Shown here one piece after another: positions 1 to 7,418 of a stretch of 64,000 bases of DNA. Where the stretch lies: the NCBI GenBank assembly GCA_963751105.1, contig CAVVTG010000002.1, forward strand, positions 1,674,001-1,738,000, read 5' to 3'. Each line of letters opens with the position of its first letter. Position 1 is the first letter of the stretch. Position numbers and translations under genes: made by a program. The notes below the pieces were generated by a model that was given only the letters and a program-made list of their open reading frames with translations, was not told the DNA's origin and did no database searches. This stretch comes from JACVRW01 sp963751105 (GTDB lineage Bacteria > Actinomycetota > Thermoleophilia > Solirubrobacterales > Thermoleophilaceae).

Positions 1-257
1 TGTTCAATCGCACGACCAGGCAGGACGGCCTGTGGGAGCTGCCACCGGGAGAGGGCTTCTTCGTCGAGTTTCCGCTCCGCTCGAAGCGCAAGCTGAGGGG
101 CATCGAGTCGGCGGTGCCCTCGTGTCCCCGCGCGGCCGACGGACCTCCCTGCCCGGCGGACGACGGTAAGGACAACCTCCAGGTGGCCGCCTTCGTCAGC
201 GACGGCGACACGAACCCCTGGGTTGTGCCCCACGTAGGGCTCTTCGTGCGAAGGTAG
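1..257 (+). CDS. C-terminal part of an unknown protein, cut by the window edge
   Basis: The frame is open from the left edge and stops at TAG, giving 84 readable codons. The visible part is hydrophilic, contains a short cysteine-flanked stretch (CPRAADGPPC) and ends GLFVRR, with no membrane segment. G/C dominates third codon positions as in the flanking genes, which is the main reason to call it coding. The family cannot be named without the missing 5' part. The 69 bases that follow show no clear terminator hairpin. Confidence 0.55.
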   Translation, partial: FNRTTRQDGLWELPPGEGFFVEFPLRSKRKLRGIESAVPSCPRAADGPPCPADDGKDNLQVAAFVSDGDTNPWVVPHVGLFVRR

Positions 258-326
258 CCCGTCTACGAGGGGCTGTGGCGGCCGCTTGTTACGAAAGCCG
301 GTGACTGTCCGTCGTAGGATGACGGC

Positions 327-1100
327 ATGGCGGAGTATGTGCTGAACCATCACCTCGAGGGTGAGGGCGCGCGGCTGGCGCTGATGTCGCAGCTGCTCGA
401 CCCGATGCACCGCCGCCACATCGAGTCGCTGGGCGTGGGTCCGGGCGCGCGGACGCTCGAGGTCGGCTGCGGCAACGGCTCGATCTCCGCCTGGCTGGCC
501 GAGCGCGTCGCCCCCGGCGGCCAGGCGGTGGCCTTCGATCTCGACCTGTCGCTCGTCGACGTCAAGGCGCCGAGGCTCGAGCTGCGGCAGGGCGACATCG
601 TCGCCGGCCCGGTCGACCCCGGTAACTTCGATCTCGTCACCGCCCGAGCGGTGCTGCACCACGTCACGGACGCCGAGGCAGCGATCAGGAACCTGGTCGC
701 CAGCGTGGCGCCGGGAGGGTCGATCCTGCTGATCGAGCCCGACTTCCTGCCGGTGAGCGTCGCCGAGCCGCCCGAGGTGCGAGCGTTCTGGAGCGGTTGG
801 CTGGCCTGGTCGCGCGAGGCGGGCATCGACTACCACATAGGTCGCACACTGGCTCCGCGCCTCGCCGCGCTGGGACTGGAGCAGCTCGGGGGAACGGCCG
901 AGACCGCCGTCTACAACGGGGGCTCGCCGTGGGCGGCCTACTGGACACAGACAGTCGTCGAGCTACGCGACCGGCTCGTCGGCTCCGGGAAGCTCGACGA
1001 CCAGCTCGTCGACGGGTTTCTCGTCCACTGCGCCGATCCGCGCTGGTGGACGCAGACGATCGCCTTCACCGCCGTCCACGCCCGCGCTCCCGGCGGCTGA
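327..1100 (+). CDS. Class I SAM-dependent methyltransferase
   Basis: Probable cytoplasmic methyltransferase of 257 residues. The class I Rossmann motifs come in the right order: motif I LEVGCGNGSIS near residue 45, an acidic strand end (AFDLD) near 70, GDIV near 90 for the adenine contact, VTARAVLHHV near 110, then the strand GGSILLIEPDF. This matches the Methyltransf_11/25 type that modifies small molecules or lipids; the substrate cannot be read from the sequence. The ATG start has only a weak purine run (AGGAT) upstream. It appears monocistronic, because the next gene on this strand is a broken hydrolase 58 bases on. Confidence 0.8.
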   Translation: MAEYVLNHHLEGEGARLALMSQLLDPMHRRHIESLGVGPGARTLEVGCGNGSISAWLAERVAPGGQAVAFDLDLSLVDVKAPRLELRQGDIVAGPVDPGNFDLVTARAVLHHVTDAEAAIRNLVASVAPGGSILLIEPDFLPVSVAEPPEVRAFWSGWLAWSREAGIDYHIGRTLAPRLAALGLEQLGGTAETAVYNGGSPWAAYWTQTVVELRDRLVGSGKLDDQLVDGFLVHCADPRWWTQTIAFTAVHARAPGG

Positions 1101-1158
1101 GTGGCGCATAGCCGCAGCACAGGGAACGCCCGGCTCAGCGGGCGTAACGTTGCCTCTG

Positions 1159-1870
1159 ATGGCCACCTTCTGCCTGCTTCACGGTGCCTGGCACGACGGC
1201 TCGTGCTGGCAAGAGGTGGCGGCCGAGCTGCGCGCCCGCGGGCACACGGTATTGGCGCCGGACCTGCCCTTTCACGATCCCGAGGCCGGATACGTCGCAC
1301 GCCTCGCTCCGGCGGTCGAGGGGCTGTCCGGAGCCGACGGGCCCGTGGTGATCGCCGGCCACTCACTCGGCTCCAACTACGCCGCCGTGATGGCCACCGA
1401 GATCGACGAGCCCTCGGTCGTACACGTGTGCCCGCGCCTGGGCGGGCTTCACGCCGCCGCCCGGCGCCCCGTCCCGCACCCGCCCCGGCTTCCCCTGGCC
1501 CCCAGTGGACGAGCGCGGCGGAATGACATGGGACCCGGCGATCGCCGCGACCGGGATGTACGGCCGGCTCGACCCGGCGCTCGCGCGCGCACTTGCGGCG
1601 CGGCTGCGACCGATGGTCCCGCCACCCGAGCCGTTTCCGCTCGAGCGCCATCCCGATGTCCCGACCGCCGTCCTCTACGCCGCCGACGACGAGGCCTTCG
1701 AGCCCGCGTGGATCCGCTTCATGGCCCGCGAGTTCCTCGGCGTCGAGCCGATCGAGCTCCCGGGCGGCCACTTCCCCATGTTCGAGGTACCCGGCCACCT
1801 GGCGTCGGTCCTGGACGGATTGGCCTCCCGGCGTTCGGGTACCGACGCGCCATGGACGCAATCAAGGTAA
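1159..1870 (+). pseudogene. Alpha/beta hydrolase interrupted by a single-base frameshift
   Basis: The first frame gives a normal alpha/beta hydrolase N-terminus: ATFCLLHGAWHDGSCW (oxyanion-hole HG motif) and the nucleophile elbow AGHSLGS. From about 1430-1445 the family sequence continues in the next frame as GFTPPPGAPSRTRPGFPWPP, then MTWDPAIAATGMYG, TAVLYAADDEAFEP (catalytic Asp region) and LPGGHFPMFEVP (catalytic His). The two halves join into one ordinary hydrolase of about 236 residues, like the esterase/salicylate-esterase type. The shift lies in a G-rich stretch, so a sequencing indel is possible. The unshifted frame runs on by chance into the next gene, so a single long protein there would be an artefact. 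ATG at 1159 is preferred over TTG at 1150. Confidence 0.75.
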
Positions 1871-2055
1871 GCGAGCACGCACTGACGGGGTGGCGCAACA
1901 AGGTTGCCGACGGCGCCGCCAAGCCGTTCGAGAATCGAACCCCGCTCGAGCCCGACCAGGTGCGGGCGCTGATGGGGGCGTTGTTCTTCCTGCTGTCGCT
2001 GTACTACGTGATCAGCACGTTGGTGAAGGCCGTGCGCGAGGTGCGGGAGGGCTGA
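1852..2055 (+). CDS. Small single-pass membrane protein
   Basis: A 67-residue protein whose start lies inside the end of the broken hydrolase (19-base overlap, different frame), so the two may be translationally coupled. It has a charged N-terminal half with a conserved-looking segment (FENRTPLEPDQVRALMGA), one predicted membrane helix (LFFLLSLYYVISTLVKAV, about residues 44-61) and a charged tail. I do not recognise the family. No good ribosome binding site precedes the ATG, which fits coupling. The call rests on coding bias and a sensible topology. Confidence 0.55.
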   Translation: MDAIKVSEHALTGWRNKVADGAAKPFENRTPLEPDQVRALMGALFFLLSLYYVISTLVKAVREVREG

Positions 2056-2065
2056 GGCCCGCCGC

Positions 2066-2458
2066 TCAGAAGTCGATCTCGCACCAGACGCGGGTGCTGT
2101 GCTGGCGGTCGATGCCATAGCGATCGGTCAGCTGCTCGACCAGCCACAGCCCCCATCCGGAGGTCTGGCCGGGGCGCAGTTCGGGAGTGTCGAGCTTGAA
2201 TCCGCTCCCCCCGTCGGTCACCTCGATGCGCAGACAGTCGGGAAACGGCGAGACACTCATGTCGACCTCTCCGCCCTCGCCGGGTGGTGCGTGCTGAACG
2301 CTGTTGGTAACCAGCTCGGTGACGATCAGGCGAGTCTTCTCGAGCAGGTTCTCGTCGATCCGGCCGGCGAGGGCTTCGAGTGCCTGGCGCGCGGCGTAAG
2401 GGGCGTCCACGCCGGCCACCATGGACAGGCGGATCGGACCTGGAACCGGTCGCGGCAT
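2066..2458 (-). CDS. RsbW-like anti-sigma factor / HATPase_c_2 protein
   Basis: A 130-residue stand-alone ATPase domain of the GHKL fold, the kind that serves as an anti-sigma kinase in partner-switching stress systems. The N box is ELVTNSVQHA near residue 48, the G1 box is VTDGGSGF near 82, and the G2 box with following helix is GWGLWLVEQLTDRYG near 102. These are the usual landmarks of actinobacterial RsbW-like proteins; no phosphatase or STAS partner is adjacent. It is divergent from the stress-type membrane cluster starting at 2651, so the 192-base gap between them probably holds promoters for both. Its sigma-factor partner is not identifiable here. Confidence 0.8.
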   Translation of the reverse strand: MPRPVPGPIRLSMVAGVDAPYAARQALEALAGRIDENLLEKTRLIVTELVTNSVQHAPPGEGGEVDMSVSPFPDCLRIEVTDGGSGFKLDTPELRPGQTSGWGLWLVEQLTDRYGIDRQHSTRVWCEIDF

Positions 2459-2588
2459 TCGGGCCTCTCGCGCCTCTGTTCGGGGATGTTCCCTGGGCTG
2501 ATTCTGTGGCCCAGAACGTACTCCTCACCCTCGGGGACCGCAACCGCCTGCAAGGGCCTGTACCTCAGACGCCAACCCTCGGAGAGTC

Positions 2589-2614
2589 GGTTCGAACCGT
2601 GTGGGTACGGGTAA
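2589..2614 (+). promoter_or_regulatory. Candidate SigB/SigF-type promoter for the membrane cluster
   Basis: GGTT at 2589-2592 is followed after 16 bases by GGGTAA at 2609-2614, resembling the GTTT-N14-16-GGGTA pattern of SigB/SigF-type stress promoters. The -35 half lies in a perfect 10-base palindrome (GGTTCGAACC) that could also be an operator. The 36 bases between it and the next ATG include a ribosome binding site (GAAGGGAGAG). An RsbW-like anti-sigma gene is transcribed in the opposite direction next to it. This is pattern matching only; GGGTAC directly upstream gives an alternative register. Confidence 0.35.
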
Positions 2615-2650
2615 CGCGAGCGGAACCGATCCAGAAGGGAGAGTTCGACG

Positions 2651-3055
2651 ATGGCGGAACCCACCACCGACGACAAGCCGGTGGGCGAGCTGGTCCAGGA
2701 CGCCGCGCAGCAGACCGCGCTGCTGGTGCGCCAAGAGCTCGCCCTGGCGCAGCTGGAGATGAAGGAGAAGGGCAAGCGCGCCGGCATCGGTGCCGGCCTG
2801 TTCGGCGGCGCAGGAGTGGTCGCGCTGTACGGGCTTGGAGCCCTGATCGCCGCGATCGTGCTGGTGCTGGGCACGGCCATCGAGCCCTGGATAGCGGCCC
2901 TCATCGTGGCCGTTGTCCTGTTCGCCATCGCCGGCATCCTGGCCCTGACCGGGAAGAAGGAAGTCGAGCAGGCCACCCCCGCCGCTCCGGAACAGGCGAT
3001 CGCCAGCACCAAGAAGGACATCGACGAGGTCAAGCGGAAGGCGGGTAGCGCATGA
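2651..3055 (+). CDS. Phage holin family (Phage_holin_3_6 / DUF1469) membrane protein
   Basis: A 134-residue membrane protein. A charged amphipathic N-terminal helix (VRQELALAQLEMKEKGKRAG) is followed by two predicted membrane helices at about residues 47-72 and 78-97, then a charged tail (KKDIDEVKRKAGSA). This layout is typical of the actinobacterial holin-superfamily III proteins, which are host genes and not phage lysis genes. It is the first gene of a four-gene cluster; its TGA overlaps the ATG of the DUF3618 gene by four bases. Function is unknown; the family is often found with envelope-stress genes. Confidence 0.8.
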   Translation: MAEPTTDDKPVGELVQDAAQQTALLVRQELALAQLEMKEKGKRAGIGAGLFGGAGVVALYGLGALIAAIVLVLGTAIEPWIAALIVAVVLFAIAGILALTGKKEVEQATPAAPEQAIASTKKDIDEVKRKAGSA

Positions 3056-3381
3056 GCGCAGAAGACCAGACACGGGATGAGGTCACCACCCCTACCCCGG
3101 CAGCCGACGATCCGGAGGCCCTGCGCGAGCAGATCGAGCAGACGCGCGGGGACCTCGGCGAGACGGTGGAGGCGCTGAGCGCCAAGGCCGACGTGAAGGG
3201 CCAGGTCAAGGAGAAGGTCGACGAGCGCAAGGCGCAGCTGCGTGACCAGCAGGCACAGGCCCAGGCCAAGCTGAACGAGGTCAAGGGGCAGGCCCAGGAG
3301 AACCCAACGCCCTTCGCGGCCGCGGCGGGCGGGCTGCTGGCCCTGCTGATCCTGATCGGCCTGTGGAGGAGACGCCGATGA
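3052..3381 (+). CDS. DUF3618 domain membrane-anchored protein
   Basis: A 109-residue protein with the DUF3618 signature PEALREQIEQTRGDLGETVEAL near residues 23-44, read here as two halves, PEALREQIEQ and TRGDLGETVEAL. A Lys/Gln-rich coiled-coil-like stretch (residues 45-82) follows, then one C-terminal membrane helix (AAAGGLLALLILIGLW) and an arginine tail. It would sit in the membrane with most of the protein in the cytoplasm. It overlaps the genes on both sides by ATGA, so the three are almost certainly one transcript. Molecular function is unknown. Confidence 0.85.
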   Translation: MSAEDQTRDEVTTPTPAADDPEALREQIEQTRGDLGETVEALSAKADVKGQVKEKVDERKAQLRDQQAQAQAKLNEVKGQAQENPTPFAAAAGGLLALLILIGLWRRRR

Positions 3382-3638
3382 AGGCGCTCTACGCCCCCTT
3401 CGGGATCCTCTTCGGGGTCATCGGCGGGCTGATCGGCGGACAGATCTTCAAGCAGGTGTGGAAGCTGGTCGCCAAGGAAGAGGACGCCCCCAGCGCGCGT
3501 CAGAGCGAGTACGGCTGGAAGGAGGTCCTGCCCGCGGCGGCGCTTCAGGGCGCGATCTTTGCCGTGGTCAAGGCCACGCTGGACCGCAAGGGCGCCCAGG
3601 GCTTCCAGAAGCTGACCGGGGTCTGGCCCGGGGACTGA
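3378..3638 (+). CDS. DUF4235 family membrane protein
   Basis: An 86-residue protein starting MKALYAPFGILFGVIGGLIG, a glycine-rich membrane segment. A conserved amphipathic region follows (QVWKLVAKEEDAPSARQ, YGWKEVLPAAALQGAIFAVV), then KATLDRKGAQGFQKLTGVWPG. This is the DUF4235 pattern that often accompanies DUF3618 in actinobacteria. I chose the ATG at 3378 over an in-frame GTG at 3363 because it has a GGAGGAG ribosome site and overlaps the previous stop by ATGA. Function is unknown. Confidence 0.8.
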   Translation: MKALYAPFGILFGVIGGLIGGQIFKQVWKLVAKEEDAPSARQSEYGWKEVLPAAALQGAIFAVVKATLDRKGAQGFQKLTGVWPGD

Positions 3639-3659
3639 CGATCGAGCGGGGGAACCACG

Positions 3660-4670
3660 GTGGCCATCGAGCATCGAGACGAGCGGGAAACGGTTGAGGC
3701 GAAGCGCGAGCCTCGAGGGGCCGAGGACGGGCGGGCGCCGGACAGCCCCACCGATCTGGGCGGCACCTCGAAGAAGGACACGCTCAAGCGCACGTTCAAG
3801 GAGTTCCAGGCCGACAACCTGACGGACTGGGCGGCCTCGCTCACCTACTACGGGGTGCTCGCGCTGTTCCCGGGCATCATCGCCCTGGTGTCGATCATCG
3901 GTCTGGTGGGCCCGTCGCTCACCGACCCGCTGCTGGAGAACATCTCGGAGATCGCCCCGGGTCCCGCCAAGGACATCCTCACCAGCTCGGTCGAGAACCT
4001 CCAGTCGAACCGGGGAGCCGCCGGCGTCGCCTTCATCGTCGGCATCGTGCTCGCCCTCAACTCGGCCTCCGGCTACATCGCCGCCTTCTCGCGCGCGTCG
4101 AACGCCATCTACGACGTGGAGGAAGGGCGTCCGATCTGGAAGCTCAAGCCTCAGCAGATCGCGATCGCGTTCCTACTGATCCTCATGCTGATCGTCATCG
4201 CGGTGGCCGTCACCGTCTCCGGGCCGCTGGCGGAGGAGGTCGGCAAGGTGATCGGGGTCGGCGACACCGCCGCCACGATCTGGGACATCGCGAAGATCCC
4301 GCTGATCCTCTTCCTGGTCTCGTTCATGATCGCCTTCCTCTACTGGTCGGCGCCGAACGTCAAGCAGCCCGGCTTCAAGTTCATCAGCCCGGGCGGCCTG
4401 GTGGCCATCGTCATCTTCGTCATCGTGTCGCTGCTGTTCGCCCTCTACGTCGCGGCCTTCGCGTCGTACAACAAGACCTACGGGTCGCTGGGCGGCATCG
4501 TGGTCTTCCTGATCTGGCTCTGGCTGACCAACGTGGCCATCCTGTTCGGAGCCGAGTTCAACGCCGAGCTGCAACGCAGCCAGCAGCGCGAGGCCGGGGA
4601 GCCGGCCCCGCTGGACGAGCCCTTCCTCGAGCCCCGCGACGCGTCGAAGCTCGAGAAGAAGGAGAACTGA
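3660..4670 (+). CDS. YihY/BrkB family inner-membrane protein
   Basis: A 336-residue polytopic membrane protein. A charged N-terminal region of about 45 residues leads into the YihY signature: DNLTDWAASLTYYGVLALFP near residue 50, the region QSNRGAAGVAFIVGIVLALN near 120, ASNAIYDVEEGRP near 145, and helices LIVIAVAVTVSGPLAEEV, FLYWSAPNVKQP and YGSLGGIVVFLIWLWLTN. The family was once annotated as RNase BN but is now treated as an uncharacterised membrane protein. It starts at GTG with GGGGGA upstream, 21 bases after the DUF4235 gene. The tail (PLDEPFLEPRDASKLEKKEN) is strongly charged. Confidence 0.88.
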   Translation: MAIEHRDERETVEAKREPRGAEDGRAPDSPTDLGGTSKKDTLKRTFKEFQADNLTDWAASLTYYGVLALFPGIIALVSIIGLVGPSLTDPLLENISEIAPGPAKDILTSSVENLQSNRGAAGVAFIVGIVLALNSASGYIAAFSRASNAIYDVEEGRPIWKLKPQQIAIAFLLILMLIVIAVAVTVSGPLAEEVGKVIGVGDTAATIWDIAKIPLILFLVSFMIAFLYWSAPNVKQPGFKFISPGGLVAIVIFVIVSLLFALYVAAFASYNKTYGSLGGIVVFLIWLWLTNVAILFGAEFNAELQRSQQREAGEPAPLDEPFLEPRDASKLEKKEN

Positions 4671-4677
4671 GCCCGCG

Positions 4678-5028
4678 TCAGGCGGCGTTCAGGTCGAGCT
4701 GCCTGCGTTGGCGGGGCGCAACCCCGTAGCACCGGCGAAAGGCCTTGCTGAACGGAGCGTGATCGCCGTAGCCGACGCGGAGCGCCACCGCTCCCACCGG
4801 CAGATCGGTGCCCTGGAGCAGCCGGGCGGCGACCTCCAGCCGGCGCAGGCGCAGCTCCTCGCTGAAGGATCGCTCGCCGTTCTCCGCAAAGGCCCTCTGC
4901 AGGGCTCTGGTCGAAGCGCCGATCCGGTGTGCCACCTCCGGCAGCCGCAGGTCCCCGGCGTACTCGCGCCTCACTATGGTCATGGCCTCTTCGTAGAGGG
5001 CGCGTCGCGATTCCCGTGTTTGCGTCAT
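4678..5028 (-). CDS. Stand-alone AraC-type DNA-binding protein
   Basis: A 116-residue protein made almost entirely of the two helix-turn-helix units of the AraC family. The first HTH is around DLRLPEVAHRIGASTRALQR (residues 27-46) and the second around LPVGAVALRVGYGDHAPFSK, followed by the family signature FSKAFRRCYGVAPRQRRQ. There is no effector-binding domain, so it may respond to abundance like SoxS/MarA or pair with a separate sensor. It converges with the YihY gene (7 bases between stops). Targets are unknown. Confidence 0.85.
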   Translation of the reverse strand: MTQTRESRRALYEEAMTIVRREYAGDLRLPEVAHRIGASTRALQRAFAENGERSFSEELRLRRLEVAARLLQGTDLPVGAVALRVGYGDHAPFSKAFRRCYGVAPRQRRQLDLNAA

Positions 5029-5059
5029 CCCTTGGGAGACAGGACCGCGACGGCGAAAG

Positions 5060-5881
5060 TTACGTCTGCTCCGGCTCTCCCTCGTGAACGGTGACCACGG
5101 AGCCGAGCAGGAGATTGTTGGGCACCCTCACCGTGCCGGCGTCCGTGCGCAGGACCGTTGCCGCGGTATCGATGGACTCGATGCGACCGCGCACGTCACC
5201 GAACGAGATCACCTGCCCGGAGCGGTAGGCCGTCCTCAGGTAGCGCCCGGCGCTGAGCTCACGAGCGACCTCCCGGCCGCCCAGCCCGAAGGCCAGGGCG
5301 AAGGTGGCGCCGGCCGCGCCGAGCAGGAGGATCACGAACACCATGAGAATGGCCGTGGACACCGCCACCTGAGCAGCGGCGGTGATCGCGAACACCGCCA
5401 CCACCGCCACCTGGGCGACCCGCCCCAGGGGCAGCGGCAGGTCCATCTGATTGCCCACGCGGTCGCCCCACTCGCGGGCGAACCCGCCGAGGACCACGCC
5501 GGCCAACAGGAGCACAGCGGCGACGAGGAGGTTCGGCAGGAAGAGAACCGCCTCGTTGAGAGCCTGGTCGAGGAACTGGAGGCCCACCAGCGACAGCGCC
5601 GCCAGCACGACGACCACGCTCACGGCGATCCGGAGGACCCGTCCGATCAGCCTGGAGAGGGAACGGCCGAGGCCGGCTCGCTCGAGGACGTCCCCGATGC
5701 CCCAGCGGTCACTCAGGCCGTCGACGCCCGCCGCCTCGAGTGCTCCCCGCGCGAGCCGGCCGACGAGCGCCGCCACCAGCAGGCCCACCAGAAGCAGCAG
5801 CACAGCGCCGCCGAGCCGGGGCAGGAAGCCGCCCAGCGACTCCTGGGCGTTGTCGAGCAGCGTGATGGCCGGCGTGCTCAT
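5060..5881 (-). CDS. MscS-like mechanosensitive channel with conserved TM-helix repeats
   Basis: A 273-residue membrane protein. The N-terminal part carries conserved TM-helix units (LLLLVGLLVAALVGRLARGA, VVVVLAALSLVGLQFLDQAL, LLVAAVLLLAGVVLGGFA). After further helices (VFAITAAAQVAVSTAILMVF) comes the MscS-type pore and beta domain: GAAGATFALAFGLGGREVAR, then VISFGDVRGRIESIDTAATV and VPNNLLL. This is the CmpX-like small MscS family expected to release solutes under osmotic stress. Its ATG overlaps the stop of the 75-residue gene upstream by four bases, placing it in the ECF sigma operon. Confidence 0.82.
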   Translation of the reverse strand: MSTPAITLLDNAQESLGGFLPRLGGAVLLLLVGLLVAALVGRLARGALEAAGVDGLSDRWGIGDVLERAGLGRSLSRLIGRVLRIAVSVVVVLAALSLVGLQFLDQALNEAVLFLPNLLVAAVLLLAGVVLGGFAREWGDRVGNQMDLPLPLGRVAQVAVVAVFAITAAAQVAVSTAILMVFVILLLGAAGATFALAFGLGGREVARELSAGRYLRTAYRSGQVISFGDVRGRIESIDTAATVLRTDAGTVRVPNNLLLGSVVTVHEGEPEQT

Positions 5882-6105
5882 GCTCCCCTCCTGCCGCCAC
5901 CCGCCAGGGTGGTGATTCCCTGGAGAAAGGCGGCCCCGATCATGGCCACCACCCGCAGCGGTGCGCGCAGCATGCCCTGCCAGCGCGCGGTGCGCACCAC
6001 CCTCGGGACGAGCGCCGTCCCGGGCTCCGGGGGCGAATCGCGCAGCAGCGCGAGGTGCTCGTCGAGCCGCCGCTCCGCGGGGCCCGCCTCGAACTCGTCA
6101 TTCAT
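5878..6105 (-). CDS. Small protein between an ECF sigma factor and an MscS-like channel
   Basis: A 75-residue protein. I start it at the ATG 8 bases inside the sigma-factor gene (MNDEFEAGPAERRLDEHLA); a longer in-frame start would overlap the sigma factor deeply. The N-terminal half is acidic and charged, and the C-terminal half has one predicted hydrophobic helix (VVAMIGAAFLQGITTLAG). Position and shape (overlapping an ECF sigma gene, short, membrane segment) suggest an anti-sigma or sigma-associated role, but there is no zinc-binding HxxxCxxC motif and no family that I recognise. Confidence 0.6.
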   Translation of the reverse strand: MNDEFEAGPAERRLDEHLALLRDSPPEPGTALVPRVVRTARWQGMLRAPLRVVAMIGAAFLQGITTLAGGGRRGA

Positions 6106-6670
6106 GAGGCAGCTCCCAGTCGTAGGTGTTGGCGCGCAGGATCTCGATGAGCTCGTTGCGGGCGCGGTGAAGGCGGCCCTTGACACTGCCGAGCGGTGAG
6201 TCGGTGATGAGCGCGATCTCCTCGTAGGCCATTCCCTCGAGGTCGCGGAGCACGAGCACCGAGCGGTGCTCGGGACGCAGGGCGCGGAGCTTGAGCTCTA
6301 GCCGCTGGGCGCGCTCGCGGCGCTCGAGACGGCTCACCGGCTCGCGCGAGCCCCCGGGGGCGGCAACCGTCCGCTCGATGTCGTCGCTGCCCCCGATCGG
6401 CTCGGGCACGCGCCTGTCGAGATGGTTGAGGGCGGCGTTGTGGACTATCCGCAGCAGCCAGGACCGAAAGCTCCCCTCGCCGCGGTAGCTGTCCAGGCGG
6501 TGATAGGCCCGCAGCAGAGCGTCCTGGGTCACGTCATCGGCCTCGGCGGTCCCGACGACCCGCGCGGCCACCCGGAAGACCACTCTGCGGTGGCGTTCCA
6601 CGAGTTGCTCGAAAGCTCTCAGCTCGCCGTTGCGAGCGCGCTTCACCAGCGCAGCGTCTTCGTCCGTCAC
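6098..6670 (-). CDS. ECF-type RNA polymerase sigma factor
   Basis: A 190-residue sigma-70 family protein. Region 2 runs from ALVKRARNGELRAFEQLVER through DDVTQDALLRAYHRLDSYRG, FRSWLLRIVHNAALNHLDRR (about residues 6-85). A 45-residue linker leads to region 4: LKLRALRPEHRSVLVLRDLE, YEEIALITDSPLGSVKGRLH, RARNELIEIL. There is no region 1 or 3, as expected for the extracytoplasmic-function group. It heads an operon with a 75-residue protein and an MscS-like channel, so envelope or osmotic stress is a plausible signal (inference). It is divergent from the TetR gene. Confidence 0.9.
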   Translation of the reverse strand: MTDEDAALVKRARNGELRAFEQLVERHRRVVFRVAARVVGTAEADDVTQDALLRAYHRLDSYRGEGSFRSWLLRIVHNAALNHLDRRVPEPIGGSDDIERTVAAPGGSREPVSRLERRERAQRLELKLRALRPEHRSVLVLRDLEGMAYEEIALITDSPLGSVKGRLHRARNELIEILRANTYDWELPHE

Positions 6671-6765
6671 GGGCGGGAACGCTAGCGCCGTCGGTCGCGC
6701 GCGTGGTGGTCGCAGAAATCACGTCCACTGGGACCGGCGCCAGCGCCCCGCGGTTACATGCCTCT

Positions 6766-6787
6766 ATAACAGACGGCCGTTTGCTAT
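6766..6787. promoter_or_regulatory. Operator of the TetR gene (copy 1 of a shared motif)
   Basis: An imperfect 22-base palindrome with half sites ATAACAGAC and GTTTGCTAT (7 of 9 positions symmetric) around a GGCC centre. It lies 15 bases before the TetR start, as expected for autorepression. A second copy, reading ATAACAAAC and GTTCGCTAT on the opposite strand, sits immediately upstream of the metallo-hydrolase gene at 8239-8260. The two agree at 17 of 22 positions when aligned in the direction of each gene. Confidence 0.6.
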
Positions 6788-6802
6788 TGGTATCCTCCGT
6801 TG

Positions 6803-7408
6803 ATGCCGCGCAGCTCCCGCGCCGAAGCGGCCCGCACCCGCGACGCGATTGTCAGCGAGTTCGTGGCCGACGCCTCACGGATCGGACTGGACGGCGTGAC
6901 CCTCGGGGCCCTCGCCGACCGCCTCGAGATGAGCAAGGCGGGCGTCCTGGGGCCGTTCGGGACGAAGGAGGCACTGCAGCTCGCGGCTCTCGAGCGCGCC
7001 GGCGACGTGTTCACCGAGGTGGTGTGGGGTCCCGCCTCCGCCGCCGAACGCGGCCTCCCACGGCTCGAGGCGATCATCGACGCCTGGCTCGCCTACCTCG
7101 ACGGCGACGTCTTCCCCGGCGGGTGCTTCCTCACCCAGGCGGCCGCGGACTGGGACGGGCGTCCCGGCGCGGTGCACGATGCGGTCGTGGCGCTCAGCCG
7201 GCGCTGGCTGAAGGTCCTGGAACGCGAGGTCGCGGTGGCCGTGGAGCACGGCGAGCTGGAGCCCGGCACCGATCCGGCGCAGGTGGCGTTCGAGCTGAAC
7301 GCAATCGCGCAGGGGGTCAATCAGGCGATCCAGCTGCGCGCCGAGGCCGACGCGGCGAAACGCGGCCGCGCGGCGATGCTGCGCGCGCTCCAGCCTCGTC
7401 GCGGCTGA
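6803..7408 (+). CDS. TetR family transcriptional regulator
   Basis: A 201-residue regulator. The N-terminal TetR HTH is clear: EAARTRDAIVSEFVADASRI, then GVTLGALADRLEMSKAGVLG and PFGTKEALQLAALERA (residues 8-65). The C-terminal part (GGCFLTQAAADWDGRPGAVH and FELNAIAQGVNQAIQLRAEA) resembles TetR_C types. ATG at 6803 is preferred over the TTG just before it. It converges with the metallo-hydrolase gene (10 bases between stops) and both have the same operator at their 5' ends, so it probably represses itself and the hydrolase. The ligand is unknown. Confidence 0.88.
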   Translation: MPRSSRAEAARTRDAIVSEFVADASRIGLDGVTLGALADRLEMSKAGVLGPFGTKEALQLAALERAGDVFTEVVWGPASAAERGLPRLEAIIDAWLAYLDGDVFPGGCFLTQAAADWDGRPGAVHDAVVALSRRWLKVLEREVAVAVEHGELEPGTDPAQVAFELNAIAQGVNQAIQLRAEADAAKRGRAAMLRALQPRRG

Positions 7409-7418
7409 CCGGCCGCCC

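Noticed and set aside
2589..2600. GGTTCGAACC resembles a tRNA T-arm
   Set aside because: The flanking bases do not pair as a T stem, and no acceptor stem, anticodon arm or CCA end can be placed around it.
2651..3055. Holin-like gene as evidence for a prophage
   Set aside because: No endolysin, integrase, capsid or tail gene is nearby; this holin superfamily is widespread as host genes in actinobacteria.
6757..6768. ATGCCTCTATA before the TetR gene matches part of the hairpin element
   Set aside because: The match is short and lacks the stems and tail; the region is better explained by the TetR operator.
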